Assembly (NCBI GenBank): GCA_946886365.1 | Contig: CAMPIM010000038.1 | Coordinates: 1-27,947 of the forward strand | Direction: 5' to 3' | Length of the DNA stretch: 27,947 bases | From: an uncultured Novosphingobium sp. | GTDB lineage: Bacteria > Pseudomonadota > Alphaproteobacteria > Sphingomonadales > Sphingomonadaceae | Part shown: positions 10,704-21,886 of the stretch, piece after piece | How positions within the stretch are numbered: the first letter of the stretch is position 1 | How the letters are laid out: the number at the start of each line of letters is the position of its first letter | Program-made: the position numbers and the translations under genes | The notes under the pieces: generated by a model | The model's input: only the letters and a program-made list of their open reading frames with translations | What the model was told of the DNA's origin: nothing | Database searches by the model: none

Positions 10704-11227
10704 GCCATCACGCGCCAGCGATCGATCCGGGCGCATTGCCGCACCACGAAAGGGAAGAGCAGGATCGTCCAGAGCATTTGTGGCGCGACCAATTCCAGCT
10801 TGATGTTTCCTCCGCCGGTAATCCGAGCAAAGAACAGGCCACCGGCGATGCAGAAGATAATGGCTGCCGCCGCGATTAGCCAGTCCTGCCGATAGCTGCG
10901 CCACACCATGCGATGTTCAACCGCGTCGATGCCGATCAACATCATGGTCCACAGGAACATCGCCGATCCGATCGGCTGCCCGCTCATGATGTCGTCGAAC
11001 AGGCCGAGTGGAACGCCGATCCAGACGCGCCACAATTCCGGCCGCAGCAACCGCCATGATAGCAGCAGCAGCAGGCCGAAGGGCGGCATGACCGGCGCTT
11101 GTGCGATAACCGGCAGGACCGTGATGGACGATCCGAGCATGACCGTGATGACCGGCGTCCCTGTCAGCCGAAAATTGGACGGGGTGCGGCCCAGCTTGGG
11201 AACATGCTGGAGGTGTGGGTCGATCAT
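10700..11227 (-). CDS. mreD: MreD, Rod-complex membrane protein
   Basis: A 175-residue, mostly hydrophobic protein with about five membrane segments, consistent with MreD, which bridges MreC and the RodA/PBP2 enzymes in the elongation machinery. Recognition rests on length, hydrophobicity, the sequence GLFDDIMSGQPIGSAMFLW typical of the family, and its position directly after mreC. Both ends overlap neighbours by four bases (ATGA with the mreC stop upstream and with the mrdA start downstream), pointing to tight translational coupling. Confidence 0.93.
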   Translation of the reverse strand: MIDPHLQHVPKLGRTPSNFRLTGTPVITVMLGSSITVLPVIAQAPVMPPFGLLLLLSWRLLRPELWRVWIGVPLGLFDDIMSGQPIGSAMFLWTMMLIGIDAVEHRMVWRSYRQDWLIAAAAIIFCIAGGLFFARITGGGNIKLELVAPQMLWTILLFPFVVRQCARIDRWRVMA

Positions 11228-12138
11228 AGCGCGCTGGCGTTCGCCGCCGCTTCTGCTGGTGCCGCTTCAGGCATAGTGGGGCTACCGCGCGTCACGACCT
11301 CTTCAAAAGAGCGTTCGACCACCACCGCATCTACCTTCGCCGGATTGGCGAGCGGCACACCGTAGGCGATCTCGCCCGCTATGCGCACGACAACCGCAAC
11401 CGGAATATTGGGTTGATATATGCCTCCGACACCTGATGTGACGAGGATGTCGCCCGGGCTGAACGGATTTCGGCCGGCCGCCAGCGAACGGATTTCGACG
11501 GTTCCATCTCCCAGCCCGGTTGAGATGGCTGCCACGCTGTCCGTAGCGCGGCGAACCGGCACGATGTTGCTGCTGTCGGTCAGCAGCAACACATCAGCCG
11601 TGTTGGGCGTCACGCTGTGGATGCGGCCCACCAGGCCCTCGGATGCGCGCACGGGCATGCCGGGGCGGACGCCTTGCCACCGGCCGGCGTTCAGGCGGGC
11701 GAAACGGCGGGCGCTGGAGGAAGAGGAGGATATCAGCCGCGCCGTGAGCAGATCGCTCTGATCTTCATCGACCAGCTTCAACAGCCTCTTGAGGCGCAGA
11801 TTTTCCTGCGCGATCGCCTTCGCCTCGATGATGCGGTTGCGATCCGCATCCACCTGATGGCGCAGGGCGATATTCTGTGATCCGGCGCGCCAATAGGCGG
11901 TCAGCACATCGTCGAGCGAACTTGCCCCGCTCACCATGTTGCGCAGGCCGAGCGACGCGGGGCGGGAGATTTCCGCCGTAACCATACGGATCGCCGCGAA
12001 TCCTGTGGGATCGAAAATTGCCACGGCGATCAGCAGCAAGCCAGCAGCCGCACCCGTCACCGCCACAACATAGCTGGCAAACAGGCTGTACTGCGCCTTG
12101 CGGTTATGGCCGGGACGTCGGCTGGATGGCCGCGCCAT
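11224..12138 (-). CDS. mreC: MreC, Rod-complex scaffold
   Basis: A 304-residue protein: basic N-terminal tail, one transmembrane segment (about 20-43), a coiled coil (about 85-125, including IIEAKAIAQENLRLKRLLKL), then the two periplasmic beta-barrel domains (PVRASEGLVGRIHSVTPN, VLLLTDSSNIVPV, GDILVTSGVGGIYQPNIPVA). MreC dimers bind PBP2 and switch on RodA-PBP2 synthesis. It begins 18 bases after the mreB stop and overlaps mreD by four bases. The end of the protein is Ala-rich and unremarkable. Length and domain order are normal for alphaproteobacteria. Confidence 0.96.
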   Translation of the reverse strand: MARPSSRRPGHNRKAQYSLFASYVVAVTGAAAGLLLIAVAIFDPTGFAAIRMVTAEISRPASLGLRNMVSGASSLDDVLTAYWRAGSQNIALRHQVDADRNRIIEAKAIAQENLRLKRLLKLVDEDQSDLLTARLISSSSSSARRFARLNAGRWQGVRPGMPVRASEGLVGRIHSVTPNTADVLLLTDSSNIVPVRRATDSVAAISTGLGDGTVEIRSLAAGRNPFSPGDILVTSGVGGIYQPNIPVAVVVRIAGEIAYGVPLANPAKVDAVVVERSFEEVVTRGSPTMPEAAPAEAAANASAL

Positions 12139-12156
12139 GCAGTGGTCCCCCTGACC

Positions 12157-13215
<1,059 letters not shown>

Positions 13216-13283
13216 TCAGCCCGCCCGTCCCGGCGACGCGAACCGGGGCGTTCGGAGGTCCCTGCCACGTTCCGCCGCCCCTG

Positions 13284-13302
13284 TCATCATTCCGTGTGAT
13301 GA
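13284..13302. promoter_or_regulatory. inverted repeat in the mreB/mutL intergenic region
   Basis: Six-base arms TCATCA and TGATGA around a seven-base spacer, about midway in the 159-base region between the divergent mreB and mutL starts. It could be an operator or chance; no regulator is adjacent. No promoter hexamer pair in this region was convincing. Confidence 0.25.
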
Positions 13303-13362
13303 GGCAAAATTTTCGGGGGCAACGGCTCGCGGAAAGCGCTCGCTTGGGCTAGTCACTAATCA

Positions 13363-15141
13363 ATGTCAATACGCCGCCTGCCCGAACATCTGGTCAACCG
13401 TATCGCTGCCGGTGAAGTGGTCGAAAGACCCGCCAGCGCGCTCAAGGAAATCGTTGAAAATGCGCTGGATGCCGGGGCAAGCCGCATTTTCATACGGTTA
13501 GGCGGCGGTGGGCTCGACCGTATCGAGGTCAGCGACGATGGCTGCGGCATGGCGCCGGACGAGATCGCGCTGGCGCTGGAGCGGCATGCGACGTCGAAAT
13601 TGCCCGACGATGCGATCGAAAATGTATCGACCTTAGGCTTTCGTGGGGAAGCACTGCCATCCATCGCCAGTGTTGCCCGGCTTTCCATCGACAGTCGTCC
13701 CAAGGGGCAGGATGGCTGGAACCGCACTGTCGATAATGGCGCGCTACTGTCGGAGGGACCCGCTGCCCTGCCGCCGGGCACCCGCGTGACCGTCGAGCAG
13801 CTTTTCGCGCGGGTGCCCGCCCGCCGCAAATTCCTGCGCTCGGCCAAGGCGGAATATGCCGCCTGCCTCGACATCGTCCGCCGCTTGGCGATGGCCCATC
13901 CGTCTGTTGCCTTCACCATGGAGCATGACGGCCGCCGAGCCGTCGCCGTGCAGGCAGTAGAAGCGCGGGAGGATCGGGTGGCCGCGCTCACCGACCGTGC
14001 GCTTGCCGAGAATCATGTGATAGTCTCGCTTGAACGCGAAGGCGTCCGCTTGTCAGGCGTTGCCTCGCTGCCAACCTATAATCGGGGCGTGGGTGACCAT
14101 CAGTTCCTCTTCGTGAACGGCCGCCCGGTTCGGGATCGCCTGTTGATAGGAGCGGTGCGCGGTGCCTATGCCGACATGTTGGCGCGTGACAGGCATCCCG
14201 TGGTGGCCCTGTTCCTCGACGTTCCGCCGCTGGAGGTGGACGTCAATGTCCATCCGGCAAAAACCGAGGTCCGCTTCCGCGACCCGGCGATGATCCGGGG
14301 CATGATCGTTTCGGGCGTACGGCGCGCACTCGATGCAGAAGGATTCCGCTCCGTGCAGCAGGCCGACCCAGCGAGCCTTTCCGCCTGGCGGGCAGAGCCT
14401 GTGTCGCCCACCCCCATCAATGGGCTCCCCATCTTCGAAGCTGCGTCAGCATCCTACACGCCCCCCGCCGTCGCATTCGCCGATCGCCGCCCTTCCTTCT
14501 TCGCCCCCCCGCCGCAAGCGCGCGCGGAACCAGCTGCTGCCCCTGCGCCGGAAGGAACCAGCTTCCCGCTTGGCGTGGCGCGCGGACAGGTGGCCCGCAC
14601 CTATATCGTCGCGGAAGCTGAGGACGGGCTTGTGATCGTTGATCAGCACGCCGCGCATGAGCGCCTGACGCTGGAACGCATGCGCCGCGCGATGGAGGGG
14701 CAGGGCGTCGCCGCACAGGCACTGCTGCTGCCCGAGGTGGTCGAACTGGACGAGCCCGCCTCCGACCGCCTCGAAACGCGTATCGATGAGTTGCGCGACT
14801 TCGGCCTGGAACTGGAGCGGTTCGGTCCCTCCGCCATGCTCGTGCGCGCGGTCCCCGCAATGCTGGGGCAGGGCGATGTGCAGGGGCTCGTCACCGACCT
14901 CGCCGATGATCTGGCTGCCTATGACGATGCTCTATCCTTGAAGGAACGGCTCGATCTGGTGGCGGCGACGATGGCTTGCCACGGATCGGTACGCGCCGGT
15001 CGTATGCTGAGCGTCACGGAAATGAACGCGCTGCTGCGGGAGATGGAAATCACGCCACGCAGCGGCCAGTGCAACCACGGCCGTCCGACTTGGGTGAAGC
15101 TGGGCCATGGCGACATCGAGAAGCTGTTCGGGAGGAAATGA
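13363..15141 (+). CDS. mutL: MutL, DNA mismatch repair ATPase/endonuclease
   Basis: A 592-residue MutL. The GHKL ATPase domain has E29 and N33 in KEIVENALDAGA, DDGCGM at about 58-63, and LGFRGEALPSI at about 91-101; the transducer domain follows to about 330. A Pro/Ala-rich linker spans about 345-400. The C-terminal dimerisation domain carries DQHAAHERLTLE (427-438), which fits the DQHA(X)2E(X)4E endonuclease motif, and ACHGSVRAG (about 538-546) and CNHGRP (570-575), matching the other zinc-site motifs. This fits a MutL that nicks DNA itself, as expected in bacteria lacking MutH. No strong Shine-Dalgarno precedes the ATG at 13363. The gene is followed almost immediately by a small secreted protein gene. 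Confidence 0.97.
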   Translation: MSIRRLPEHLVNRIAAGEVVERPASALKEIVENALDAGASRIFIRLGGGGLDRIEVSDDGCGMAPDEIALALERHATSKLPDDAIENVSTLGFRGEALPSIASVARLSIDSRPKGQDGWNRTVDNGALLSEGPAALPPGTRVTVEQLFARVPARRKFLRSAKAEYAACLDIVRRLAMAHPSVAFTMEHDGRRAVAVQAVEAREDRVAALTDRALAENHVIVSLEREGVRLSGVASLPTYNRGVGDHQFLFVNGRPVRDRLLIGAVRGAYADMLARDRHPVVALFLDVPPLEVDVNVHPAKTEVRFRDPAMIRGMIVSGVRRALDAEGFRSVQQADPASLSAWRAEPVSPTPINGLPIFEAASASYTPPAVAFADRRPSFFAPPPQARAEPAAAPAPEGTSFPLGVARGQVARTYIVAEAEDGLVIVDQHAAHERLTLERMRRAMEGQGVAAQALLLPEVVELDEPASDRLETRIDELRDFGLELERFGPSAMLVRAVPAMLGQGDVQGLVTDLADDLAAYDDALSLKERLDLVAATMACHGSVRAGRMLSVTEMNALLREMEITPRSGQCNHGRPTWVKLGHGDIEKLFGRK

Positions 15142-15143
15142 CC

Positions 15144-15680
15144 ATGCGCATGATCGCCTGCTTGGCTGCCTTGAGCCTGTCCGCGCCCGCTCTTGCCGCA
15201 ACGCATGGCGGTGACCCATGCCGCAATGCGCCGCTTCCCCTTGAACCATGGACGAGCTGGAACCAGAGCGGCACGGAGGCAGCGGCGGGCGAAGCGGCTT
15301 CCGCCCCCCGGTTGATCCTCGGTAAGCCAATCGTCGCAACCTTGCGTCCTTCAGCGCAGGTCCAATATGTTGTGAAACCCAAGCGTCAGCAGCCTAAAAG
15401 CTATGGCGGGTTGTTCAGTCTAGCGCTGAAGGCGCCTGCAAGGGTCGGGGTAGGCCTCTCCGGTCCTGCTTGGGTCGATATCGTCACCGGCCGCAGCCTT
15501 GTCGCGTCTGCTGCACATGGCCATGGCGCGACATGTTCGGGCATTGCGAAGATCGTCTGGTTCGATCTTTCGCCGGGCCTGCACCTCATTCAACTGTCGA
15601 ACTCGTCAGCCAGCCAGATCCGCCTGATGGCTGCGGATGCTCTCGCGAACCAGCCGCTGCCGCCAAAGCGCGACAGATAG
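15144..15680 (+). CDS. small secreted protein of unknown function
   Basis: A 178-residue protein not assigned to a family. The ATG at 15144 is preferred because GGAGG (15131-15135) lies eight bases upstream; an ATG at 15138 that overlaps the mutL stop is the alternative and adds two residues. Residues 1-18 are a classic signal peptide (MRMIACLAALSLSAPALA) with cleavage expected after ALA, so the product should be periplasmic or outer-membrane associated. The mature part has a cysteine shortly after the start (GGDPCRNAP), another in the GATCSG segment, and beta-rich stretches such as GLFSLALKAPARVGVGLSGP and SPGLHLIQLSNSSASQI. The two cysteines could form a disulphide. The Shine-Dalgarno sits inside the end of mutL, so the two may be co-transcribed, though no functional link is evident. 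Confidence 0.75.
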   Translation: MRMIACLAALSLSAPALAATHGGDPCRNAPLPLEPWTSWNQSGTEAAAGEAASAPRLILGKPIVATLRPSAQVQYVVKPKRQQPKSYGGLFSLALKAPARVGVGLSGPAWVDIVTGRSLVASAAHGHGATCSGIAKIVWFDLSPGLHLIQLSNSSASQIRLMAADALANQPLPPKRDR

Positions 15681-15693
15681 GCTGCTGATCCGT

Positions 15694-16155
15694 TCAGTTC
15701 GGACGCGTGCGAAACATCGTGATCGGCATCAGCGTCATGACCGGCTCGTCATGCTGGTTGAAGATCGTCACCTTGCTCTTAATGATGCCCATCTCCGGCC
15801 TGCTGCGGGATGCCTTCTTTTCCACGACCTCTGACGTGCCCCGCAGCGTGTCGCCCGGTCTGACGGGGCGCAGCCACCGCAGTTCATCGATACCCATGGC
15901 GCCCAGGCTCGCATCCTGATGTCCGCAAGCCTGCATCTTCGCGACGAACATCTTCATGAACAGCGCGGTGGTGTGCCATCCGCTGGCCGACAGGCTACCG
16001 AAATGCGTTTCTGCCGCAGCCTCGTCCGAAAGGTGGAAAGGCTGGGCATCGAATTCAGCGGCGAAGGCGATGATCTCGTCCCGACTGACAGTGACTGAAC
16101 CGAACTCCAGCTTGCTGCCGACTTCCACATCCTCGAAATAGACAATCCCGCTCAT
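15694..16155 (-). CDS. MaoC-like hot-dog-fold (R)-specific enoyl-CoA hydratase/dehydratase
   Basis: A 153-residue single hot-dog domain. The MaoC signature is present: the catalytic pair D36 and H41 in FAAEFDAQPFHLS, then FGSLSASGWHTTALFMKM, which forms the active-site turn and long central helix, and LRPVRPGDTLRGTSEVVEK in the second half of the fold. Such enzymes hydrate trans-2-enoyl-CoA to (R)-3-hydroxyacyl-CoA, or act on related acyl thioesters in fatty acid, polyhydroxyalkanoate or dicarboxylic acid metabolism; the substrate cannot be told here. It converges on the secreted protein gene with only 13 bases between stops, and is 51 bases after the DNA glycosylase gene on the same strand. 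Confidence 0.88.
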   Translation of the reverse strand: MSGIVYFEDVEVGSKLEFGSVTVSRDEIIAFAAEFDAQPFHLSDEAAAETHFGSLSASGWHTTALFMKMFVAKMQACGHQDASLGAMGIDELRWLRPVRPGDTLRGTSEVVEKKASRSRPEMGIIKSKVTIFNQHDEPVMTLMPITMFRTRPN

Positions 16156-16206
16156 GATCCAGCACCCCTCATGTTGCGGACGATCTAGGCGGGACTTACG
16201 TTTACG

Positions 16207-16740
16207 TCAATGTGGGGATGGCGCGATCCATTGGCGCAGCGTCCGCCACACCTCTGCCTTCTTGTCGCGGGACAGCATGGCGTTCGCGCCACTGCTGGAT
16301 GGCAGGTCGATCAAGGACAGTCCCGTGTCAGCGCCTATTTGGCGGCGGCCATGCAGCGACGCCGTCTTGCCGTTGAAGGCAATCGCCCGCAGTGCAGGCA
16401 GGCGCGCGATAAAGGAGCCTAAATCGCGCAGCTCCGCGCCACGGATAGCGCTGTCGAGGCTGCCTTCGCGATCCGCGCTCTCGATCACGTCCCACAGGCC
16501 GACACCGCGCGCGCGCAATCGCTTCAGCCGTATAGCGTAGGGAAGGGCGCGCAAATCCTCGCCCAGCACATCCCCCATCAACGACCAGAAGGCGTTGCCG
16601 CGATGCGCATAATATTCACCCTGCCTGATGGAGGCATCACCCGGAAGGCTGCCAAGGATCAGCAGCGTCGTGCGTTCATCTACGCTGGGTGGAAAGGCGG
16701 CCTTACGCTGGGCCGGGATCTGGCCGGGCCGCAGCGTCAC
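16207..16740 (-). CDS. DNA-deoxyinosine (hypoxanthine) glycosylase, uracil-DNA glycosylase superfamily
   Basis: A 177-residue protein with the motif 1 region LILGSLPGDASIRQGEYYAH followed by RGNAFW (residues about 27-52) and a motif 2-like LPSSSGANA near residue 145. This pattern, especially the tyrosine-tyrosine-alanine-histidine and NAFW stretch, matches the family 6 (HDG) branch rather than Ung or classic Mug. These enzymes excise hypoxanthine from deaminated adenine. The GTG start at 16740 is the only sensible one, four bases after the ychF stop, so it is probably expressed with ychF. The alternative name would be a Mug-like G/U mismatch glycosylase; I favour the deoxyinosine enzyme. Confidence 0.85.
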   Translation of the reverse strand: MTLRPGQIPAQRKAAFPPSVDERTTLLILGSLPGDASIRQGEYYAHRGNAFWSLMGDVLGEDLRALPYAIRLKRLRARGVGLWDVIESADREGSLDSAIRGAELRDLGSFIARLPALRAIAFNGKTASLHGRRQIGADTGLSLIDLPSSSGANAMLSRDKKAEVWRTLRQWIAPSPH

Positions 16741-16744
16741 GGCG

Positions 16745-17845
16745 TTAGACGTTGAAGCGGAACAGCATGATGTCGCCGTCCTGCGTCACATAATCCTTGC
16801 CTTCGGACCGCCACTTGCCCGCTTCCTTGGCACCCGCTTCGCCACTGAACTGGACATAGTCGGCATAGGCCATGGTCTCGGCGCGGATGAAGCCCTTTTC
16901 AAAATCCGTATGGATCGCGCCGGCCGCTTGGGGCGCCTTGGATCCCTTGGCCACGGTCCAGGCACGAGCTTCCTTCGGACCAACGGTGAAGAATGTGATG
17001 AGGCCGAGTAATTCATAGCCCGCCCGGATGATGCGGGCGAGGCCTGCTTCGGTCAGGCCCAGAGCTTCCAGATATTCGCCGCGCTCTTCGACCGGCATGG
17101 TGATGAGTTCCGCTTCGATCGCGGCAGAGACGATCACCGCCTTGGCACCCTCGGCCGCCGCCTTTTCGAACACGCGAGCGGAGTGAGCATTACCCTCTGC
17201 CGCCGCCTCTTCCTCGACATTGCAGACATAGAGAACCGGCTTGGCGGTCAGCAACTGGGCCTGCTGGAAGATGCGGGCCTCCTCGTCATCGCCGGGCTGC
17301 GTCAGCCGCGCGGGCTTGCCGTCACGCAGCAGGTCCAGCGCCTTGCCCAGCACGGATGCGGCCACCTTGGCTTCCTTGTCGCCCTGCGCCGCCTTCTTGG
17401 CGAAGTTTGGTACGCGCTTTTCAAGCGATTCCAAGTCCGCTAGCATCAATTCAGTCTCGACGGTCTCCGCGTCGGCGATGGGGTCGACCTTGCCCTCGAC
17501 ATGGGTGATGTCGCCATCTTCGAAGCAGCGCAGCACGTGGACGATGGCGTCCGTCTCACGGATGTTGGCGAGGAACTGGTTGCCCAGCCCTTCGCCCTTG
17601 GAAGCGCCGCGCACCAGGCCTGCAATATCGACGAAGGACAGCTGCGTCTCGATGATCTTGGCGCTGCCGCCAATCTTGGCGATGGTCTGAAGCCGATCGT
17701 CGGGCACGGCGACGCGGCCTTCATTGGGCTCGATCGTGCAGAAGGGATAATTCGCCGCCTGCGCCGCCTGCGTTTCAGTCAGCGCATTGAACAGGGTGGA
17801 CTTGCCCACATTGGGAAGCCCGACGATACCGCAACGAAAACCCAT
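16745..17845 (-). CDS. ychF: YchF/OLA1-type ribosome-associated ATPase
   Basis: A 366-residue Obg-family protein of normal length. G1 is GLPNVGKST (9-17), G2 lies in NYPFCTIEPNEGRV, and G3 is DIAGLVRGASKGEGLGNQFL (73-92). In place of the NKxD motif it has CNVEEE, the NxxE form that makes YchF prefer ATP over GTP. A helical insert (about 125-205) and a C-terminal TGS domain (from about 280, including LITFFTVGPKEARAW and IHTDFEKGFIRAE) follow. YchF binds the ribosome and affects stress responses and translation fidelity. It is followed after four bases by the DNA glycosylase gene. Confidence 0.97.
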   Translation of the reverse strand: MGFRCGIVGLPNVGKSTLFNALTETQAAQAANYPFCTIEPNEGRVAVPDDRLQTIAKIGGSAKIIETQLSFVDIAGLVRGASKGEGLGNQFLANIRETDAIVHVLRCFEDGDITHVEGKVDPIADAETVETELMLADLESLEKRVPNFAKKAAQGDKEAKVAASVLGKALDLLRDGKPARLTQPGDDEEARIFQQAQLLTAKPVLYVCNVEEEAAAEGNAHSARVFEKAAAEGAKAVIVSAAIEAELITMPVEERGEYLEALGLTEAGLARIIRAGYELLGLITFFTVGPKEARAWTVAKGSKAPQAAGAIHTDFEKGFIRAETMAYADYVQFSGEAGAKEAGKWRSEGKDYVTQDGDIMLFRFNV

Positions 17846-17914
17846 GGAACTGCCTTCACGTCAAAATGATGGCCGGGCCGATAGCCTGTTCCGCGTCCGA
17901 AGGCCAGCCTGTGC

Positions 17915-18619
17915 TCAGCGGCGGAAGAAGAGCGTGACCGATGCGACATGGTTCATGCGCTGGTTCCCGCCTCGCTGGTTGATCAGCTGGTTGAGATAGC
18001 CGATCTCGGCCGTAGACTTGCCCATCAGCTTGACCTCCGCGCCGACGAAGCTGCGCAGTTGGTCGAAACCTGCCCTTTGTCCCCAATCCGTGCTGTTGAG
18101 AGCGGCAAATCCTTCCGCATAGACCAGCGCATTGACGGCCTGACTGTCAGGTTTCAGCGGCTTTTCATAGCGGAGCATCTCCCGCAGCCGCCACCCCATG
18201 CCGCTGCCATCCGAACGCCAGCGTTGTTCCAGCCGCGTGCGGGACGATAGTTCGCCGTCCCATGGCTTGGCGATCGTCCAGCTGATCTGCTGAAAACTGC
18301 GCTCTTCACTGACATCGCGCCCGCCTTGCGACGGCAGGACGATATGCGCATAGCCCTGATAGACGGACAGCTCTGGCGACAGCTTCCATCCAACCGCACC
18401 GCGCAGGAGAGTCTGGTCGGCCTGTGAGGCGCCACTGCCGAACCGGGGCTGGATCTCGGCGAAATAGATGAAGTCTCCGCTTACCGGCCCCATGGCAGTC
18501 AGATTGAGCCACACCTGCTCATCTTCGGCCGTCGCCGCATGCGCAGCAGCGCCGGTCAGAAGGGTGCAAACGCCTAAAAATGCGCGGAAAGAACGAGCAA
18601 TAGTGCGGGAGCGAAACAT
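17915..18619 (-). CDS. DUF2490 outer-membrane beta-barrel protein
   Basis: A 234-residue protein with an N-terminal signal peptide (about 1-28, ending GAAAHAAT). The mature part is all beta in style, with alternating strands such as EQVWLNLTAMGPVSGDFIYF, LSVYQGYAHIVLPS, SSRTRLEQRWRSDGSG and NHVASVTLFF. The pattern WLNLTAMGPV...FAEIQPRF...LLRGAVGWKLSPELSVYQGY...RTRLEQRW is typical of DUF2490 proteins, predicted small outer-membrane barrels with no assigned function. It ends FFRR rather than in a terminal aromatic residue. It lies between pgm and ychF on the same strand with gaps of about 60-70 bases and no visible terminator. Confidence 0.8.
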   Translation of the reverse strand: MFRSRTIARSFRAFLGVCTLLTGAAAHAATAEDEQVWLNLTAMGPVSGDFIYFAEIQPRFGSGASQADQTLLRGAVGWKLSPELSVYQGYAHIVLPSQGGRDVSEERSFQQISWTIAKPWDGELSSRTRLEQRWRSDGSGMGWRLREMLRYEKPLKPDSQAVNALVYAEGFAALNSTDWGQRAGFDQLRSFVGAEVKLMGKSTAEIGYLNQLINQRGGNQRMNHVASVTLFFRR

Positions 18620-18680
18620 GGCGCGTCCCTAGCCTTTCGCTCTTGCCGTCCCATGTCCCTCGGATAACTTTTTATGTCTG

Positions 18681-20342
<1,662 letters not shown>

Positions 20343-20444
20343 CTATGGCCCGGCAATGCTGCACTGCGCAATCCATTCCCCTGATTTCACCGCACGGACA
20401 GGGCGGCGGGACGAACTTTCACTTATTAACGCATCTTCTGCGGA

Positions 20445-21014
20445 TCAGTCCGCCAGCCTGAGCGCAACCTCATTCATGAAGCGCGCGTCGTCGCGCTTGG
20501 CCAACCATTCGGCTTCCGCGCCGATCGCGCCAAGCATGTCGGCCAGCGCATCCATCTCACTCTTGTGATAATTGCCAAGCACATAGCCATGCACCCGATC
20601 CTTGTGCCCGGGATGCCCAATGCCGATCCGCACGCGGCGGAAGTCCGGGCCGATATGCGCATCCGTCGATCGCAGGCCGTTATGCCCCGCATTGCCGCCG
20701 CCGCGCTTCACCTTCACCTTCATCGGTGCGAGGTCCAGTTCGTCGTGAAAGACGGTCACGTCCTCCGGCGCCAGCTTGTAGAAACGCATCGCGTCCCCCA
20801 CTGACCGACCGCTTTCGTTCATGAAGGTGGCGGGCTTCAGCAGGATGATCTTCTCAGGTCCGATGCGGCCTTCCTGCACCCATCCCTGGAACTGCTTTTT
20901 GGGCGGGGAGAAGCGGTGCATGTCGGCGATGACGTCGGCCGCCATGAAGCCGACATTATGCCGGTGCATCGCATATTGGGTGCCCGGATTGCCCAGCCCG
21001 ACCCAGATCTGCAT
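20445..21014 (-). CDS. pth: peptidyl-tRNA hydrolase
   Basis: A 189-residue Pth that releases peptides from peptidyl-tRNAs dropped by stalled ribosomes. All active-site positions are visible: N9 in GLGNPG, catalytic H19 in HRHNVGF, the PATFMNESG loop (61-69), D91 in HDELDL, and N112 in GGGNAGHNGLRS. Length is normal. It lies downstream of rplY on the same strand, the classic rplY/ctc-pth pairing, but the 146-base gap between them is largely filled by a palindromic repeat pair that could reduce read-through or affect mRNA stability. The 135 bases between pth and pgm (20310-20444) hold the pgm leader; no clear terminator. Confidence 0.97.
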   Translation of the reverse strand: MQIWVGLGNPGTQYAMHRHNVGFMAADVIADMHRFSPPKKQFQGWVQEGRIGPEKIILLKPATFMNESGRSVGDAMRFYKLAPEDVTVFHDELDLAPMKVKVKRGGGNAGHNGLRSTDAHIGPDFRRVRIGIGHPGHKDRVHGYVLGNYHKSEMDALADMLGAIGAEAEWLAKRDDARFMNEVALRLAD

Positions 21015-21036
21015 CCCATGTCTCCAAACAAAGCGA

Positions 21037-21124
21037 ACCCCCGTTCGCCTGAACCTGCCGAAGGGCCTCTCTTCCTATTCCAAGAAAAGGGGCGGGCCTC
21101 GACAAGCTCAGCCCGAACGGGGGT
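21037..21124. repeat. inverted pair of REP-like palindromic elements (BIME-type)
   Basis: Left arm (21037-21066) begins ACCCCCGTTCGCCTGAACC and right arm (21094-21124) is its imperfect reverse complement, ending GCCCGAACGGGGGT, with the familiar GACAAGCTCAGCCCG core. About 27 bases lie between them. This matches the widespread 'TGAGCTTGTCGA' class of intergenic repeat in sphingomonads and other proteobacteria, thought to be moved by RAYT transposases. A transcript would fold into a long hairpin between rplY and pth. Confidence 0.8.
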
Positions 21125-21160
21125 GAGCAAACCGTTAATCGGTAAGCCGGGGTGAAAGGC

Positions 21161-21775
21161 TTATTCGCCTTCCGCCGGAGTTTCGTTGTCGCCCTCGGCG
21201 CTCTTCATGGCAGAAGGAGCAACGATGGTCGCGACGGTGAAGTCGTTCTCATCATGCGCAGCCTTCGCGCCCTTGGGCAGCTTCACCGAGCCGATGTGGA
21301 TCGATTCGCCCACGTCGAGACCCGTCAGGTCGACAACGACGTCGTCGGGGATTTCGGCCGCATCGACGATCAGTTCGATCTCGTGCGCGACGATGTTGAG
21401 CACGCCGCCCTTCTTCAGGCCGGGCGATGCATCTTCATTGTCGAACCGAACCGGCACGTTGACGTGAACGGTGGCATGTTCCGAAACGCGCAGGAAATCG
21501 GCGTGCAGCGGACGATCGCTCACGGGATGGAAGGCGACATCCTTGGGCAGGGTACGAACCTGCTTGCCGCCAACCTCGACCATGACGACCGAGTTGAAGA
21601 AGTGGCCGGTGCCGAGCAGCTTGTTGAGGAGCTTTTCCTCGACGTGGATCGACTGCGGTTCTTCGTTGTTACCATAGATGACGGCGGGTACGCGGCCCTC
21701 ACGACGGAGAGCGCGGGAGGCTCCCTTGCCTGCCCGATCGCGTGCCTCTGCCGACAGCGTAAGCTGCTCGCTCAT
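21161..21775 (-). CDS. rplY: ribosomal protein bL25 / general stress protein Ctc
   Basis: A 204-residue two-domain L25. The N-terminal 5S rRNA-binding domain spans about residues 5-95 ([52 protein letters not shown]), and the Ctc/TL5 beta domain about 98-185 ([57 protein letters not shown]). The C-terminal tail is acidic ([13 protein letters not shown]), common in alphaproteobacteria. GGAG lies eight bases before the ATG. Upstream (21776-21886) no promoter is certain. It stabilises the 5S region of the large subunit and is paired with pth downstream. Confidence 0.97.
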   Translation of the reverse strand: MSEQLTLSAEARDRAGKGASRALRREGRVPAVIYGNNEEPQSIHVEEKLLNKLLGTGHFFNSVVMVEVGGKQVRTLPKDVAFHPVSDRPLHADFLRVSEHATVHVNVPVRFDNEDASPGLKKGGVLNIVAHEIELIVDAAEIPDDVVVDLTGLDVGESIHIGSVKLPKGAKAAHDENDFTVATIVAPSAMKSAEGDNETPAEGE

Positions 21776-21886
21776 TGCGTGTCTCCAAAAGCTGATATGT
21801 CAAAACTTCCCGCAACGCCTCCAGGGATGACCATCACGGGAAGTCGGCCCTGTAGCAGAAAGGCGGGCAAAGGCAAGGGCGCGGCG

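Noticed and set aside
10704..10904. 67-codon extension of PBP2
   Set aside because: It lies wholly inside mreD; the ATGA overlap at 10700-10703 matches the other junctions of the operon.
21776..21886. rplY promoter from TTGCCT and TACAGG on the minus strand
   Set aside because: Spacing of 16 is acceptable but both hexamers are poor matches and other choices are equally good.
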